Part shown: positions 42,657 to 52,052 of the stretch, in pieces
Layout of the letters: each line of letters opens with the position of its first letter
How positions within the stretch are numbered: position 1 is the stretch's first letter
Source of the DNA: Chitinophaga sp. H8
GTDB taxonomy: Bacteria; Bacteroidota; Bacteroidia; Chitinophagales; Chitinophagaceae
Assembly (NCBI RefSeq): GCF_040567655.1
Contig: NZ_JBEXAC010000001.1
Coordinates: 2,914,001-2,978,000 of the forward strand
Length of the DNA stretch: 64,000 nucleotides
Reading direction: 5' to 3'
Notes under the pieces: generated by a model
The model's input: the letters and a program-made list of their open reading frames with translations, nothing else
Told to the model about the DNA's origin: nothing
Database searches by the model: none
Program-made: the position numbers and the translations under genes

Positions 42657-45041
42657 ATGTTTCTGAACTACTTAAAAATTGCCTGGCGGAATTTATGGCG
42701 CAACAAACTTTACAGCAGTATTAATATCGGCGGACTGGCACTGGGACTGGCGGTATGCATGCTTATCATGCTGTATGTAGCGCATGAACACAGTTACGAT
42801 CATTTCCATAAAAATACATCCCGCATTTTCTCTGTGTATACCAGCGGTACCTATGGCGGACAAACTGTGAACACCTCCCATATGGGCTATGAATATGGCC
42901 CCGCAGCAGCCAAAAACGATACCCGCATACAGGCTTTTGTACGTACACAAAAACCATTTGGTGCGCCACTGCTGGTAAATAATGCCGCAAAAACCGTCAA
43001 GTATCCGGAGTCGCAGCTATTGTATGCAGATGCTAATTTCTTCGACTTTTTTTCGTTTCCGTTAGTGAGCGGCAGTGCTGCTACTGTACTGCAACAACCA
43101 TTTACCATCGTTGTTTCAGAAAAGATGGCCCAAAAGTATTTTGGACACCAAAATCCGGTGGGCAAAGTATTATACCTGACAGCTGACAGCACCTATCTTT
43201 TTCAGGTAAGCGGCGTGATGAAAAACATGCCTTCCAACAGCAGCATTCAGGCCGATTTTGTGGCAGCTATTTCCAGCATGAAGGGCATGAAAGAAAACCA
43301 ACATGTGGTGACAGGCGTCAATTTCAAAACCTATTTTTTGCTGCAACATGCAGCAGACATCACACCTGTGCAACAAACTTTACAGCTCACCGCTGAGAAA
43401 AGTGATCCGGAAATGCACAGCCAATATCATCTGCTCCCATTGGCGGATGAACACTTTGAGATGGATACCGACCAGGCTGCTGGTATCAGGTACCTCCATA
43501 TCTTTCCCTTTGTGGCAGGACTGGTTTTATTACTGGCACTGGTCAATTTCATGAGCCTGTCTACCGCCCGCGCTACTTTACGCGCTAAGGAAATTGGCGT
43601 ACGTAAAGTAACCGGCGCCAGCCGAAGGGTCATTGCTGCGCAGTTTTATATGGAGTCTGCCCTATACACCCTCCTCGCATTTGTGCTGGCATACCTGATC
43701 TACCTGTTCTTACACCGGTACTTCCTGGATATCCTGCAAATTGCTATTGATGAATCTTTCGTTAATGGTGTACAGGCATTGGGAATTATGACAATATTAC
43801 TGTTGGGCACTACTGCCATAGCGGGTAGTTATCCTGCTATCGTATTATCCGCTTTTAAGCCCATTACCACGCTCCAGGGAAGCCTGAGTCACAACAGCGG
43901 TGGTGCCTGGGTCCGGAAATTATTTACCACCCTGCAATTTGTCATTGCAGTAACACTGATCATCAGTGGGATAGTGATCGGCAAACAACTATATTACATG
44001 CGGCATACAGACACGGGGGTAAACCGTGAAAATATAGTCATGATCTCCATTCATAAAAGCATGGGCACGCATTATCCCGCCTTTAAAAAGGATGTGGCCA
44101 ACCTGCATGGTGTAAAACAGGTGGCTACCATGCGTTATCCCATGTATACCAGTTACGACATGTACGGAGGTAACAGTAATGACAATAACGAACCCGTGGT
44201 TTTTAAAATGCTGAATGTAGATAACGACTTCATATCCCTGCTGGGCATCAGGTGGAAAGTATCTCCGGCTACACCGGCAGCAATTGCTCAAAGAGGCCAT
44301 ATCGTTGTAAATGAATCGCTGGCACGTAAACTACAACTGCCCTCCCAGCCCGTTGACCGGCAAATCACCGCTCCTCCGGGAGAAGTGATTACCGTAGCGG
44401 GCGTGGTCCGGGATTTTAACTTCCAGTCATTTAGCAGCAGGATCGATGGACTGGGACTTTTTGTTGCCCCCGACACGCTCTCCTACTGGACAGCATTTGG
44501 GTCTACGATGCTTGTGAAGACCACCCCGCATACCAACCTGCCTGCTCTCCTGGCTGGTATCAAAAATACCTATGAGCGGTTTGATAAAGAAAATCCGTTT
44601 GCATACCAGTTTATGGACGATGCATTTAATGCCATGTTTAAGGCGGAAGATCGCCTGGCAGGTATTTTTAATCTATTTATAGGGCTCACGGTACTGATTG
44701 CAGGCATGGGGCTGTTTGGCCTGGCTACGTTCGCTGCACAGCAGCGAACCAAAGAGATCAGTATCAGAAAAGTTTTAGGGGCTAATGTGCTCAGTATTAC
44801 TACTCAACTATCGAAAGACTATGTTAAGCTGGTATTACTGGCAGTGCTCATTGCCTCCCCTATCGCCTGGTGGGCTATGCATAACTGGCTGCAACATTTT
44901 GCGTACAGCATCCGCCTGAATGGATGGATATTTGTAACGGCAGGATTGCTGGCAGTGATCATCGCATTATGTACCGTCAGCTTCCAGGCACTAAAAGCTG
45001 CGATGGCTAGTCCGGTGAAGGGGCTGAAGAATAGCTATTAG
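42657..45041 (+). CDS. FtsX/MacB-type ABC transporter permease
   Basis: A 794-residue permease of the large Bacteroidota class. Its first helix follows LKIAWRNLWRNKLYSSINIGG, then a MacB-type periplasmic domain (about 45-235), a FtsX block of three helices (about 285-395), a second periplasmic domain and a final FtsX block (about 675-780, with RTKEISIRKVLGA). The ATPase that would drive it is not adjacent. The last codons and the TAG stop (45039-45041) lie inside a heptad array. Confidence 0.87.
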   Translation: MFLNYLKIAWRNLWRNKLYSSINIGGLALGLAVCMLIMLYVAHEHSYDHFHKNTSRIFSVYTSGTYGGQTVNTSHMGYEYGPAAAKNDTRIQAFVRTQKPFGAPLLVNNAAKTVKYPESQLLYADANFFDFFSFPLVSGSAATVLQQPFTIVVSEKMAQKYFGHQNPVGKVLYLTADSTYLFQVSGVMKNMPSNSSIQADFVAAISSMKGMKENQHVVTGVNFKTYFLLQHAADITPVQQTLQLTAEKSDPEMHSQYHLLPLADEHFEMDTDQAAGIRYLHIFPFVAGLVLLLALVNFMSLSTARATLRAKEIGVRKVTGASRRVIAAQFYMESALYTLLAFVLAYLIYLFLHRYFLDILQIAIDESFVNGVQALGIMTILLLGTTAIAGSYPAIVLSAFKPITTLQGSLSHNSGGAWVRKLFTTLQFVIAVTLIISGIVIGKQLYYMRHTDTGVNRENIVMISIHKSMGTHYPAFKKDVANLHGVKQVATMRYPMYTSYDMYGGNSNDNNEPVVFKMLNVDNDFISLLGIRWKVSPATPAAIAQRGHIVVNESLARKLQLPSQPVDRQITAPPGEVITVAGVVRDFNFQSFSSRIDGLGLFVAPDTLSYWTAFGSTMLVKTTPHTNLPALLAGIKNTYERFDKENPFAYQFMDDAFNAMFKAEDRLAGIFNLFIGLTVLIAGMGLFGLATFAAQQRTKEISIRKVLGANVLSITTQLSKDYVKLVLLAVLIASPIAWWAMHNWLQHFAYSIRLNGWIFVTAGLLAVIIALCTVSFQALKAAMASPVKGLKNSY

Positions 45042-45160
45042 CCTTTAGCTATTAGCTTTTAGCTGATTGCGGTTTATTTAATACTTTTTGTTTTTTAATA
45101 TAAGTATCAGCAGCAAAACACAATAGGCTAAAAGCTAATAGCTAAAGGCTAACAGCTTAT
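45032..45160. repeat. Inverted heptad element between convergent genes
   Basis: Left arm 45032-45069 is TAGCTAT/TAGCCTT/TAGCTAT/TAGCTTT/TAGCTGA; right arm 45121-45160 is nearly its reverse complement, with the core of about 28 nt matching without gaps. The loop is 51 nt and AT-rich. The left arm supplies the stop codon of the permease gene; the right arm ends 3 nt before the stop codon of the DUF4374 gene. It could act as a bidirectional terminator, though no U-run follows. Confidence 0.85.
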
Positions 45161-45163
45161 TTA

Positions 45164-46399
45164 TTACTTCGGTTGTGCCAGGTAGCCTAAACCGGTTATT
45201 TCTTTGATGCCCTTCAACTCCAATCCTCTTTTCGCAGATTTAGTGGCAGGATCAATTTCATAAATTACGCTCAGCGATTCATTTTCAGATAATGCGATAT
45301 ACGCTTTTCCTTTCTGGGCAAACAAAGGGAAATCATAATCCTGGTAATTGATCTTGGCAGAGATACCGGAGATCCACGTAAACGTTTTATTCACCACATT
45401 CACGATAGCCAGTTTACAGCCCTCGCTGGCTGCTTTTTCGTCATTACGGTCTATCATCATCAGCACAAATTCATTATTGCCCAGGTACTTGCCATAATGG
45501 ATTCTTTTACCAGCAATAGCTTCCACATCAAAATAATAGTCTTTGTCAAATTCATTATTCTTAATCTTCAGGAATGCCGAATGATTGTTCGTACTTTCCA
45601 CATCGCCATTGGAGAATGCATAGATATCCCCGTTATCTGCTTGTCCCAGTCCGATACCGGTATAATACCTGCCAATATAGGGCATACGGTCGTCTGAAAT
45701 CGTCTTCACAAAGTTCATCTCCTTATCAAATACCGATACAAAAGCGATGTTCCTGTAGTCCAGCGGCACCTGTGTTCCTGTAGCGCCAAAAGTAGGTGCA
45801 TATACCGCATAAATATAATTTCCGAATTCAAAGAAGCCATAGATAAAAGCATAGTAATTATCAATCTGTTTGCCTTTGTAGGTGATAACGTTCTGGTTAA
45901 AAGCCTTATCCTTCGCTACCTTATTGGTTTCGGTATCAATCCAGTAAGCGGTGCCGGACGTAGTTAAGCTCCTGCCAATATTATAAGCCAGCAGGTATTT
46001 AGGATCTTTAAAGGGTAGAAATACATTCACCGACTTTACAGAGAAAGAGCTGGCTACTTTCAGTTTTCCGGTATTATCGAGCTGAAACACTTCCGTAAAA
46101 CCATCATTGCCGCGATTATATTTAAAAGAGAAGGCTTTATTATTCTGGATATGTAAAGTAGAACCGTTAGTTTCATAACCATTTCCCTGCAGGTTAATGC
46201 TTCCGCTGTTTAATAGATCAGATACAAAAAGGTAGTTTTTATCCTGTTCAGCAGTAGCGGCAGTACCGGATATCACAAACTTTTCCTTTGTGACTTCCGG
46301 AGGATTTACAGTGTTATCACCATCCTTCTTGGAACAGGCTGCCAGCAGGGAAGCTGCTATAAGAAATGCACTGACACTACGTAATCTTACTTTTTTCAT
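45164..46399 (-). CDS. DUF4374 lipoprotein
   Basis: A 411-residue lipoprotein; the signal ends LLAAC with the lipidated cysteine at residue 22. The body is a beta-propeller-like DUF4374 protein, with repeated blocks such as IYAVYAPTFG and GDIYAFSNGD. In Bacteroidota this family sits beside TonB receptors for siderophores. Here the receptor gene lies 28 nt upstream on the same strand, so the two form one operon. Binding of a chelate or receptor partner is inferred from context only. Confidence 0.78.
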   Translation of the reverse strand: MKKVRLRSVSAFLIAASLLAACSKKDGDNTVNPPEVTKEKFVISGTAATAEQDKNYLFVSDLLNSGSINLQGNGYETNGSTLHIQNNKAFSFKYNRGNDGFTEVFQLDNTGKLKVASSFSVKSVNVFLPFKDPKYLLAYNIGRSLTTSGTAYWIDTETNKVAKDKAFNQNVITYKGKQIDNYYAFIYGFFEFGNYIYAVYAPTFGATGTQVPLDYRNIAFVSVFDKEMNFVKTISDDRMPYIGRYYTGIGLGQADNGDIYAFSNGDVESTNNHSAFLKIKNNEFDKDYYFDVEAIAGKRIHYGKYLGNNEFVLMMIDRNDEKAASEGCKLAIVNVVNKTFTWISGISAKINYQDYDFPLFAQKGKAYIALSENESLSVIYEIDPATKSAKRGLELKGIKEITGLGYLAQPK

Positions 46400-46427
46400 G
46401 ATTGCTTTTTTAATTGTATGATGTACT

Positions 46428-48833
46428 TTATTTTATATTGAATAGGTAATAGCGGAATTTGACATTGAACGACCTGCTGGCTTTCTGCAGTTTAAAATGA
46501 TCGTACAACAAGGCATCCGTAAAGTTGAGGCACTCCAGGTTGATGTTATACTTGCCGCTGCCAAAGCTGTATAACAGGCTGGCATTATGATTCCATTGGG
46601 TAGGGATCGTAATCTTGGTATCTTTGTTTCCTAAACTGGGCCATCCCTCATAATACTGGTGTACGTATTGCAGATTATAGCCAATGGTCAGCGAATTTTT
46701 TCCGGAGAAAATTTTACGGAAAGTATATGCAGCATCTGCATTACCAAAGAGGTAAGGCATATTAGGCAGCCTGTCTTTATATACAATGCTGATAATATCG
46801 CCTGCTCCACCTTCGTACTTCGTTTGATTGATCAGGTGTTGATAGCTGATATTGGCACCTACTCTGAAAATATTTTTGAATGAATAGCGGATACTGCCTT
46901 CTACCCCTTTATTGTCAACATCCCGCAGGTTCACCATCTGCTGAATCCGGTATGCCTGCCCTCTGGAAAGGCTTGGACGGATAAAATCCCTGGAGTAGCG
47001 GTACAACAACCCTGCATCAAAAATGAGACGATGTACCTGGTTGATGGTAGGCGAATAAATAATACCTACGTTTACATTTTCGCTGCTTTCGGGTTTCAGC
47101 GAAAAATTTCCGGTGAGGGTATTTACATTGCCAAACAATTCACTGCCTGTAGGCACCCGGATGCCATGCTCATAAGACGCCCTGAATTGCAGGTCCTGCT
47201 TTACAAAATAAGTGGTAGCCAGGCCATATCCATTTGCAGAAAAGTGGTTGGTACTCCAGGCATAATCACCGTGCGTAGGTTGGTCTGTTTTGTTGACATT
47301 CACAAACGACCGGGTATGCTGGTTATAATGTTTAAAGAAGGCTGTCAGGTTCCATTTTTCGGAATAGTCGAAACGGTAGGCCACGCCTAATATATTTTTC
47401 TTTACAGCGCTGGGTCTTTCATAATACGGATCGCTTTCGTTCAGCAGGTCTTTGCCTGTACGGCTAAAGGTGGTATAATTGTTATTCACCACAAAAGAAT
47501 GATGATCATTAAGCTGGTAGCTCAGGTTAACGGATGCCAGCCCATTCCGGTCTTTGTAGCGGTAGTTCATCCGGCTCCTTTCCCCACCTTTCCGGGAGGG
47601 ATCACCGTAGGTAAAATCCTTTACAATTTGTCCCAGCCAGTTGTATTGCACAAAAGCAGTATCAGTCGTTTGTTCATGCCCCAGGTTGTAGTTGGCACTC
47701 ACATTCAGGTTGAGTCCTTTAATGCCCAGATCTCTTTTCAGGTATTTTAATGATGGCATCAGTACCGTACCGCTTGTTTTGCGTTGTCCATATACATCTT
47801 CCATAGTTACCCCATTCTGGGAGTCCGCCTCATTTTTTCCTATATCAAATCCCACCAACAGCTGATCCGCCCATTTTTTCTTTCTTACCCCTATGCTCAC
47901 CATCAGCATTTCATTATGATATTTGTCGTGAAAGCGCCTGGCCCTTACTTTTTCAACAGTGCCATACTGATCTACCGGTGTTTCAGATTCAATCCAATAA
48001 TTATTTTTTGAGTAGTTCTGATAAGCATTTAGCTGGAACACAAATCCTTTGGGCGTATTAATTCCCAGGTTGACAGAGGATTTATGCGTATTGAAAGAAC
48101 CGAATGAGTAAGATGCATCCAGGTAGTTGGTGCTGCCGGATTTGGTCACGATATTTACAGCACCTCCCAGTGCATCCGCGCCTAACGTGACCGGCACTAC
48201 ACCTTTATACACTTCAATACGTTCAGCCACATTGATAGGGATGTTATTGATACGGAAAGAACTACCGAAGTTATCCATAGGGATCCCGTCAATAAAGAAC
48301 TTCACCTGGTTGCCCGAAAAGCCATTTAGAGAGAAGTCGATGCTGGAGCCCAGTCCGCCTGATTCACGCATCCGGATACCTGGCACATAATTCAATGCAT
48401 GCGCCACATCCAAGGTAGTATTATGCAGTTTGGTAGCATCGATGGCAGTTACCTGGTAAGCCTGCCGGTTTACCTGCCCTGTCTGGGTTCTGCCTGTTAC
48501 ATTCACTTCATTGATATCGCGGGAAGCTGCTTTTAGTACAATATTCCTGTTGGTGTTTTCTCCACCCTTTACGGTGATCCATACCTGTTGTACATGAAAA
48601 CCTACCGCACTGAAAATGACCTCATATTTTCCACCTGGCAGATGTGCCACTTTGAACCTGCCGTTTTCATCTGCTATTGCGTTATTATTAATCCCTTTTA
48701 CCGTCACTGAAACATTTGGAATACGTTCCCCTTCCGTGTTGCTGACTGTTCCGGAAATGCTTCCACCATGCTGCGCTAGCAACAACAGGGGGAAAACAAG
48801 CAGGAAAAGAATGAATGGTAGTTTTTTAGTCAT
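46428..48833 (-). CDS. TonB-dependent receptor, probable siderophore type
   Basis: An 801-residue receptor with a signal peptide (1-21), a carboxypeptidase-like regulatory domain (about 23-105) and a plug domain (about 120-230, with NYVPGIRMRESGGLGSSIDF and DALGGAVNIVTKSG). A 22-strand type barrel ends in a FNVKFRYYLFNIK strand. The plug style is that of iron-siderophore receptors rather than SusC, as there is no susD. An AraC regulator is divergent at 49074, and a DUF4374 lipoprotein follows. The ligand is not determinable from sequence. Confidence 0.85.
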   Translation of the reverse strand: MTKKLPFILFLLVFPLLLLAQHGGSISGTVSNTEGERIPNVSVTVKGINNNAIADENGRFKVAHLPGGKYEVIFSAVGFHVQQVWITVKGGENTNRNIVLKAASRDINEVNVTGRTQTGQVNRQAYQVTAIDATKLHNTTLDVAHALNYVPGIRMRESGGLGSSIDFSLNGFSGNQVKFFIDGIPMDNFGSSFRINNIPINVAERIEVYKGVVPVTLGADALGGAVNIVTKSGSTNYLDASYSFGSFNTHKSSVNLGINTPKGFVFQLNAYQNYSKNNYWIESETPVDQYGTVEKVRARRFHDKYHNEMLMVSIGVRKKKWADQLLVGFDIGKNEADSQNGVTMEDVYGQRKTSGTVLMPSLKYLKRDLGIKGLNLNVSANYNLGHEQTTDTAFVQYNWLGQIVKDFTYGDPSRKGGERSRMNYRYKDRNGLASVNLSYQLNDHHSFVVNNNYTTFSRTGKDLLNESDPYYERPSAVKKNILGVAYRFDYSEKWNLTAFFKHYNQHTRSFVNVNKTDQPTHGDYAWSTNHFSANGYGLATTYFVKQDLQFRASYEHGIRVPTGSELFGNVNTLTGNFSLKPESSENVNVGIIYSPTINQVHRLIFDAGLLYRYSRDFIRPSLSRGQAYRIQQMVNLRDVDNKGVEGSIRYSFKNIFRVGANISYQHLINQTKYEGGAGDIISIVYKDRLPNMPYLFGNADAAYTFRKIFSGKNSLTIGYNLQYVHQYYEGWPSLGNKDTKITIPTQWNHNASLLYSFGSGKYNINLECLNFTDALLYDHFKLQKASRSFNVKFRYYLFNIK

Positions 48834-48992
48834 AATCCTTATTAAAAGTTGTTATTTCATAATATAATAGCATAGGTATCTCACCGGAACAAACCACCCA
48901 AAGGCTTGCCCGTATTGGCTCACAGCGCATTCCTGCTATTTCATCTCAATGTCATTTTTGCGCTGTTGCACGGCTTCATTTGATATTACTCC

Positions 48993-49000
48993 TAATTTTG
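48993..49000 (+). promoter_or_regulatory. -7 box for the AraC-type regulator
   Basis: TAATTTTG matches TAnnTTTG, 74 nt upstream of the start codon, with a TTG at 48966-48968 (24 nt spacing, slightly long). Confidence 0.4.
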
Positions 49001-49073
49001 GTGGCGAAGTTATCAGCAGTTCTTGTAGCAGGAACGATGAAAAAGGGAGTTAATCCGATGAAAAAAAGAAATT

Positions 49074-50069
49074 ATGACTGTAGCTGTACAAAGTATTAAC
49101 CCGGAAGGTATTGCTGTTGCGAATGGTTTGTGTAATCTCTCAGACCCTGAAGCTATCGATGAAATTGATCGTATCAACTATGCAGAAGGTGTAGTTGATA
49201 CAAACAAGATCATCGCTTCCAGTGACCTGTGCTTTTGTTATGTTAACATTGATAGTACTACGGATATAGATTTTAAGATCATGTCGGAGACTCCGGCATT
49301 ACAGATGACGTTTGCTATTTCCACCAGCTTCCTTTACAACTTTGAAGGCACTGACCTGAAAGTATTTAATTTCAATATGAACCAGCATAACCTGATCTAT
49401 TATCCCTGGTTATCCTGTACCAACTCCTGGGTACCGGGGCAGGGACAGGAAATGGTGGACATTATTTTATCAGCAGCTTTCTTTGAAAAGTACCTGCCTG
49501 CCAGAAAAGCATTCCGTGCTTTTACCCAACACCTCGAAAAAGGAAAGATGGCGTTGTTAAGTCCGCATAACATGCCCATCACACCGGAGATGTTGAATAT
49601 CATCCGTGAAATCATCCACAACAACCGTAAAGGAGTATTCAAGAAAATGCTGGTAGAGGCCAAAGTCATTGAGCTGCTGATGCTGCAACTGGAACAATTT
49701 GAAGAAATATCCGGTAATCCCCCCTTATGCAGCCATCTCAGGAAAAGCGAAGTGGAGCGGATGCAGGAAGTAAGAAATATCATCCTTAATAACCTCAGCA
49801 ATCCCTGTTCTCTGATAGACCTGGCCCATCAGGTAGGCACCAATGAATACAACCTGAAAAGGGCCTTTAAAGAGGTTTTTGGCACTACAGTATTCAGTTA
49901 TCTGAATCAGGCCAAAATGGAAAAGGCCAAAAGCCTGCTGATCAGTGAAGAATTAAATGTCACCCAGGTAGCCGACATTATGGGATATAACGATGCTACC
50001 AATTTCACCGCTGCTTTCAAAAAGCATTTTGGGATTACACCGGGGAAGATAAAATTAACTAGCTTTTAG
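49074..50069 (+). CDS. AraC-family transcriptional regulator
   Basis: A 331-residue regulator. The C-terminal 100 residues are a two-helix-turn-helix AraC domain (LIDLAHQVGTNEYNLKRAFKEVFG and NVTQVADIMGYNDATNFTAAFKKHFG, ending ITPGKIK). The N-terminal 220 residues form a ligand or partner domain resembling PchR-type iron-siderophore regulators. It is divergent from the receptor and probably controls it. Its stop codon (TAG 50067-50069) lies inside a heptad array. A possible 20-codon ORF (49037-49099) overlaps its start in another frame. Confidence 0.85.
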   Translation: MTVAVQSINPEGIAVANGLCNLSDPEAIDEIDRINYAEGVVDTNKIIASSDLCFCYVNIDSTTDIDFKIMSETPALQMTFAISTSFLYNFEGTDLKVFNFNMNQHNLIYYPWLSCTNSWVPGQGQEMVDIILSAAFFEKYLPARKAFRAFTQHLEKGKMALLSPHNMPITPEMLNIIREIIHNNRKGVFKKMLVEAKVIELLMLQLEQFEEISGNPPLCSHLRKSEVERMQEVRNIILNNLSNPCSLIDLAHQVGTNEYNLKRAFKEVFGTTVFSYLNQAKMEKAKSLLISEELNVTQVADIMGYNDATNFTAAFKKHFGITPGKIKLTSF

Positions 50070-50234
50070 CCTTTAGCTATTAGCCTATTGTGTTTTGCTG
50101 TTTATATTTTATACTAAAAGCAAAGAGCTGACCACATTAGGTGATCAGCTCTTTAAATATACTTTTTGCTTTATTTCCTCTTTGTTAAACAAAATGCAAT
50201 CAGCTAAAAGCTAAAGGCTAAAAGCTAACTGCTC
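50060..50234. repeat. Inverted heptad element with an internal terminator
   Basis: Left arm 50060-50090, right arm 50197-50234; the reverse complement of the right arm matches the left at nearly all positions over 31 nt. The loop of about 106 nt holds a perfect terminator hairpin at 50122-50154. The left arm contains the AraC stop codon; the right arm ends next to the GMC gene stop. The surrounding genes are convergent. Confidence 0.85.
50122..50154. terminator. Bidirectional terminator inside the heptad element
   Basis: AAAGAGCTGA (50122-50131) pairs perfectly with TCAGCTCTTT (50145-50154). U-rich flanks exist on both strands. It serves the convergent AraC and GMC genes. Confidence 0.7.
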
Positions 50235-50235
50235 T

Positions 50236-51933
50236 TTAAATATTGCCCTTCTTCAGTTCTTTTACTGCATAATCAGCAGCACGCGCTGTTAACGCCATAT
50301 AGGTGAGCGATGGATTTACGCAGGAGGCAGAGGTCATGGCTGCACCATCCGTTACAAATACATTCTTCACGGAATGTACCTGGTTCCATTCGTTCAGAAT
50401 AGAAGATTTTGGATCACGGCCCATCCTTGCGGTACCCATTTCATGGATAGCCATACCAGGATAAGAACCATTATCATACGTTTTGATATCTTTCATACCA
50501 GCCGCTTCCAGCATGGCAGCAGCATCTTCCATCATATCTTTACGCATCTTCATTTCATTCTCCTTAAACTCAGCATCGAAGTTGAGAACGGGTTGTCCCC
50601 ATGCATCTTTTACAGAAGTATCCAGCGTTACTTTGTTGTCTTCATAAGGCAAACATTCGCCAAAGCCGCCCAGTCCCATACTCCATTGTCCGGGTTCTGT
50701 GAGCCGCTCTTTAAAGTCTTTACCTACGCCCATTTCAGCAACACCACGACCCCATCCGCCACGGCTGGCACCACCCTGGTAGCCAAAACCACGGATATAA
50801 TCGCGTTTGTCGCTGCCGATGTTGCGGTAACGGGGAATATAGATTCCATTAGCCCGGCGGCCAAAGAAATACTTATCGTCATAGTTTTCTGCAATACCCG
50901 AAGCGCCGGTACGGAAGTGATGGTCCATCAGGAACTTGCCCAATACACCGCTATCATTACCTAATCCGTTAGGGAAACGGTTAGACATAGAATTCAGCAG
51001 TACAAAGGTAGAGCCGATGGCAGAGGCATTTACAAAAATGATCTTGGCGTAATACTCGATCATTTCTTTAGTATGCTTGTCAATCACTTTTACACCCGTA
51101 GCTTTTTGTGTTTTCTCATCATACATGATGGAATTCACGATAGAATCAGGTCTTAAAGTAAGATTGCCTGTTTTCACTGCTGCCGGTAAAGTAGAAGATT
51201 GTGTACTGAAATAAGCGCCAAACGGACATCCCCTGCTACACAGGTTACGGTACTGGCAGTTGCTTCTGCCGGGAAGCGGCTGGGTAAGATTGGCTACCCT
51301 TCCGATGGTCATAATACGGCCCTTAAATTGCTCTTCAATGCGTTTTTTCACGTCCTTTTCCACACAGTTCATTTCCATAGGCGGCTGAAATTGCCCATCG
51401 GGCAATTGGGGCAAGCCTTCCTTTTGTCCGCTGATACCTGCAAAGCGTTCTACATAATCGTACCAGGGTGCAATATCTTTATACCGGATAGGCCAGTCAA
51501 CCGCTATCCCATCTTTCAGGTTCGCCTCAAAGTCCATATCGCTCAGTCGATAAGACTGACGGCCCCACATGATGGATTTGCCACCAACGATATCCGGACG
51601 ATACCAGTCAAATCTTTTCGATTCATTATACGGACTTTGGGAATCGTTGATCCAGAATTTTTCATTGTGTTCACTATAGGGATAGTCACGGCTCAATTTG
51701 GGATGTGTTTCCCGCTGCTCTACCGTAATTCTTCCTCTATGCGGAAACTCCCAGGGATTCTTGGTAGCGGTATCGTAGTCCTTTACGTGTTCCAGGGGTT
51801 TGCCGCGGTCGAGCATCAATACCTTCAGCCCTTTTTCAGTCAATTCTTTAGCAGCCCATCCACCGCTTACACCAGAGCCAATCACAATGGCATCGTAGGT
51901 GTTCTGATCCTTCGCTTTTATATTCAGATTCAT
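50236..51933 (-). CDS. GMC-family oxidoreductase
   Basis: A 565-residue flavoprotein. The FAD-binding start is AIVIGSGVSGGWAAKEL (GxGxxG at 19-24). Other features are a CRYLCSRGCPFGAYFS-like Cys block (QYRNLCSRGCPFGAYF), and a C-terminal HEMGTARMG and CVNPSLT motif of glucose-methanol-choline and gluconate dehydrogenase relatives. It is preceded by a 190-residue subunit-3-like gene (52053-52625), with a heptad element between them. The substrate, probably a sugar or polyol, is not assignable, and no cytochrome subunit is adjacent. Confidence 0.82.
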   Translation of the reverse strand: MNLNIKAKDQNTYDAIVIGSGVSGGWAAKELTEKGLKVLMLDRGKPLEHVKDYDTATKNPWEFPHRGRITVEQRETHPKLSRDYPYSEHNEKFWINDSQSPYNESKRFDWYRPDIVGGKSIMWGRQSYRLSDMDFEANLKDGIAVDWPIRYKDIAPWYDYVERFAGISGQKEGLPQLPDGQFQPPMEMNCVEKDVKKRIEEQFKGRIMTIGRVANLTQPLPGRSNCQYRNLCSRGCPFGAYFSTQSSTLPAAVKTGNLTLRPDSIVNSIMYDEKTQKATGVKVIDKHTKEMIEYYAKIIFVNASAIGSTFVLLNSMSNRFPNGLGNDSGVLGKFLMDHHFRTGASGIAENYDDKYFFGRRANGIYIPRYRNIGSDKRDYIRGFGYQGGASRGGWGRGVAEMGVGKDFKERLTEPGQWSMGLGGFGECLPYEDNKVTLDTSVKDAWGQPVLNFDAEFKENEMKMRKDMMEDAAAMLEAAGMKDIKTYDNGSYPGMAIHEMGTARMGRDPKSSILNEWNQVHSVKNVFVTDGAAMTSASCVNPSLTYMALTARAADYAVKELKKGNI

Positions 51934-51950
51934 GGCATCTAATTTTAAGA

Positions 51951-52049
51951 AGCTATTAGCCGTTAGCTATTAGCTGTTAGCATCAATAATTCAGTCCTGA
52001 GCAAAAGGCAATCCCTAAAAGCTAATAGCTAAAAGCTAACAGCTAAAAG
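51951..52049. repeat. Inverted heptad element between the two dehydrogenase genes
   Basis: Left arm 51951-51981 (AGCTATTAGCCGTTAGC...), right arm 52015-52049 (CTAAAAGCTAATAGC...). The pairing is imperfect. Both flanking genes read leftward, so here the element is inside a probable operon rather than between convergent genes. The right arm ends 3 nt before the stop codon of the upstream gene. Confidence 0.75.
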
Positions 52050-52052
52050 ATG

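Noticed and set aside
49037..49099. 20-codon ORF overlapping the AraC start (MKKGVNPMKKRNYDCSCTKY)
   Set aside because: It has an AGGA-like site, but it is short, overlaps in another frame and shows no sign of function; a regulatory uORF remains possible but unsupported.
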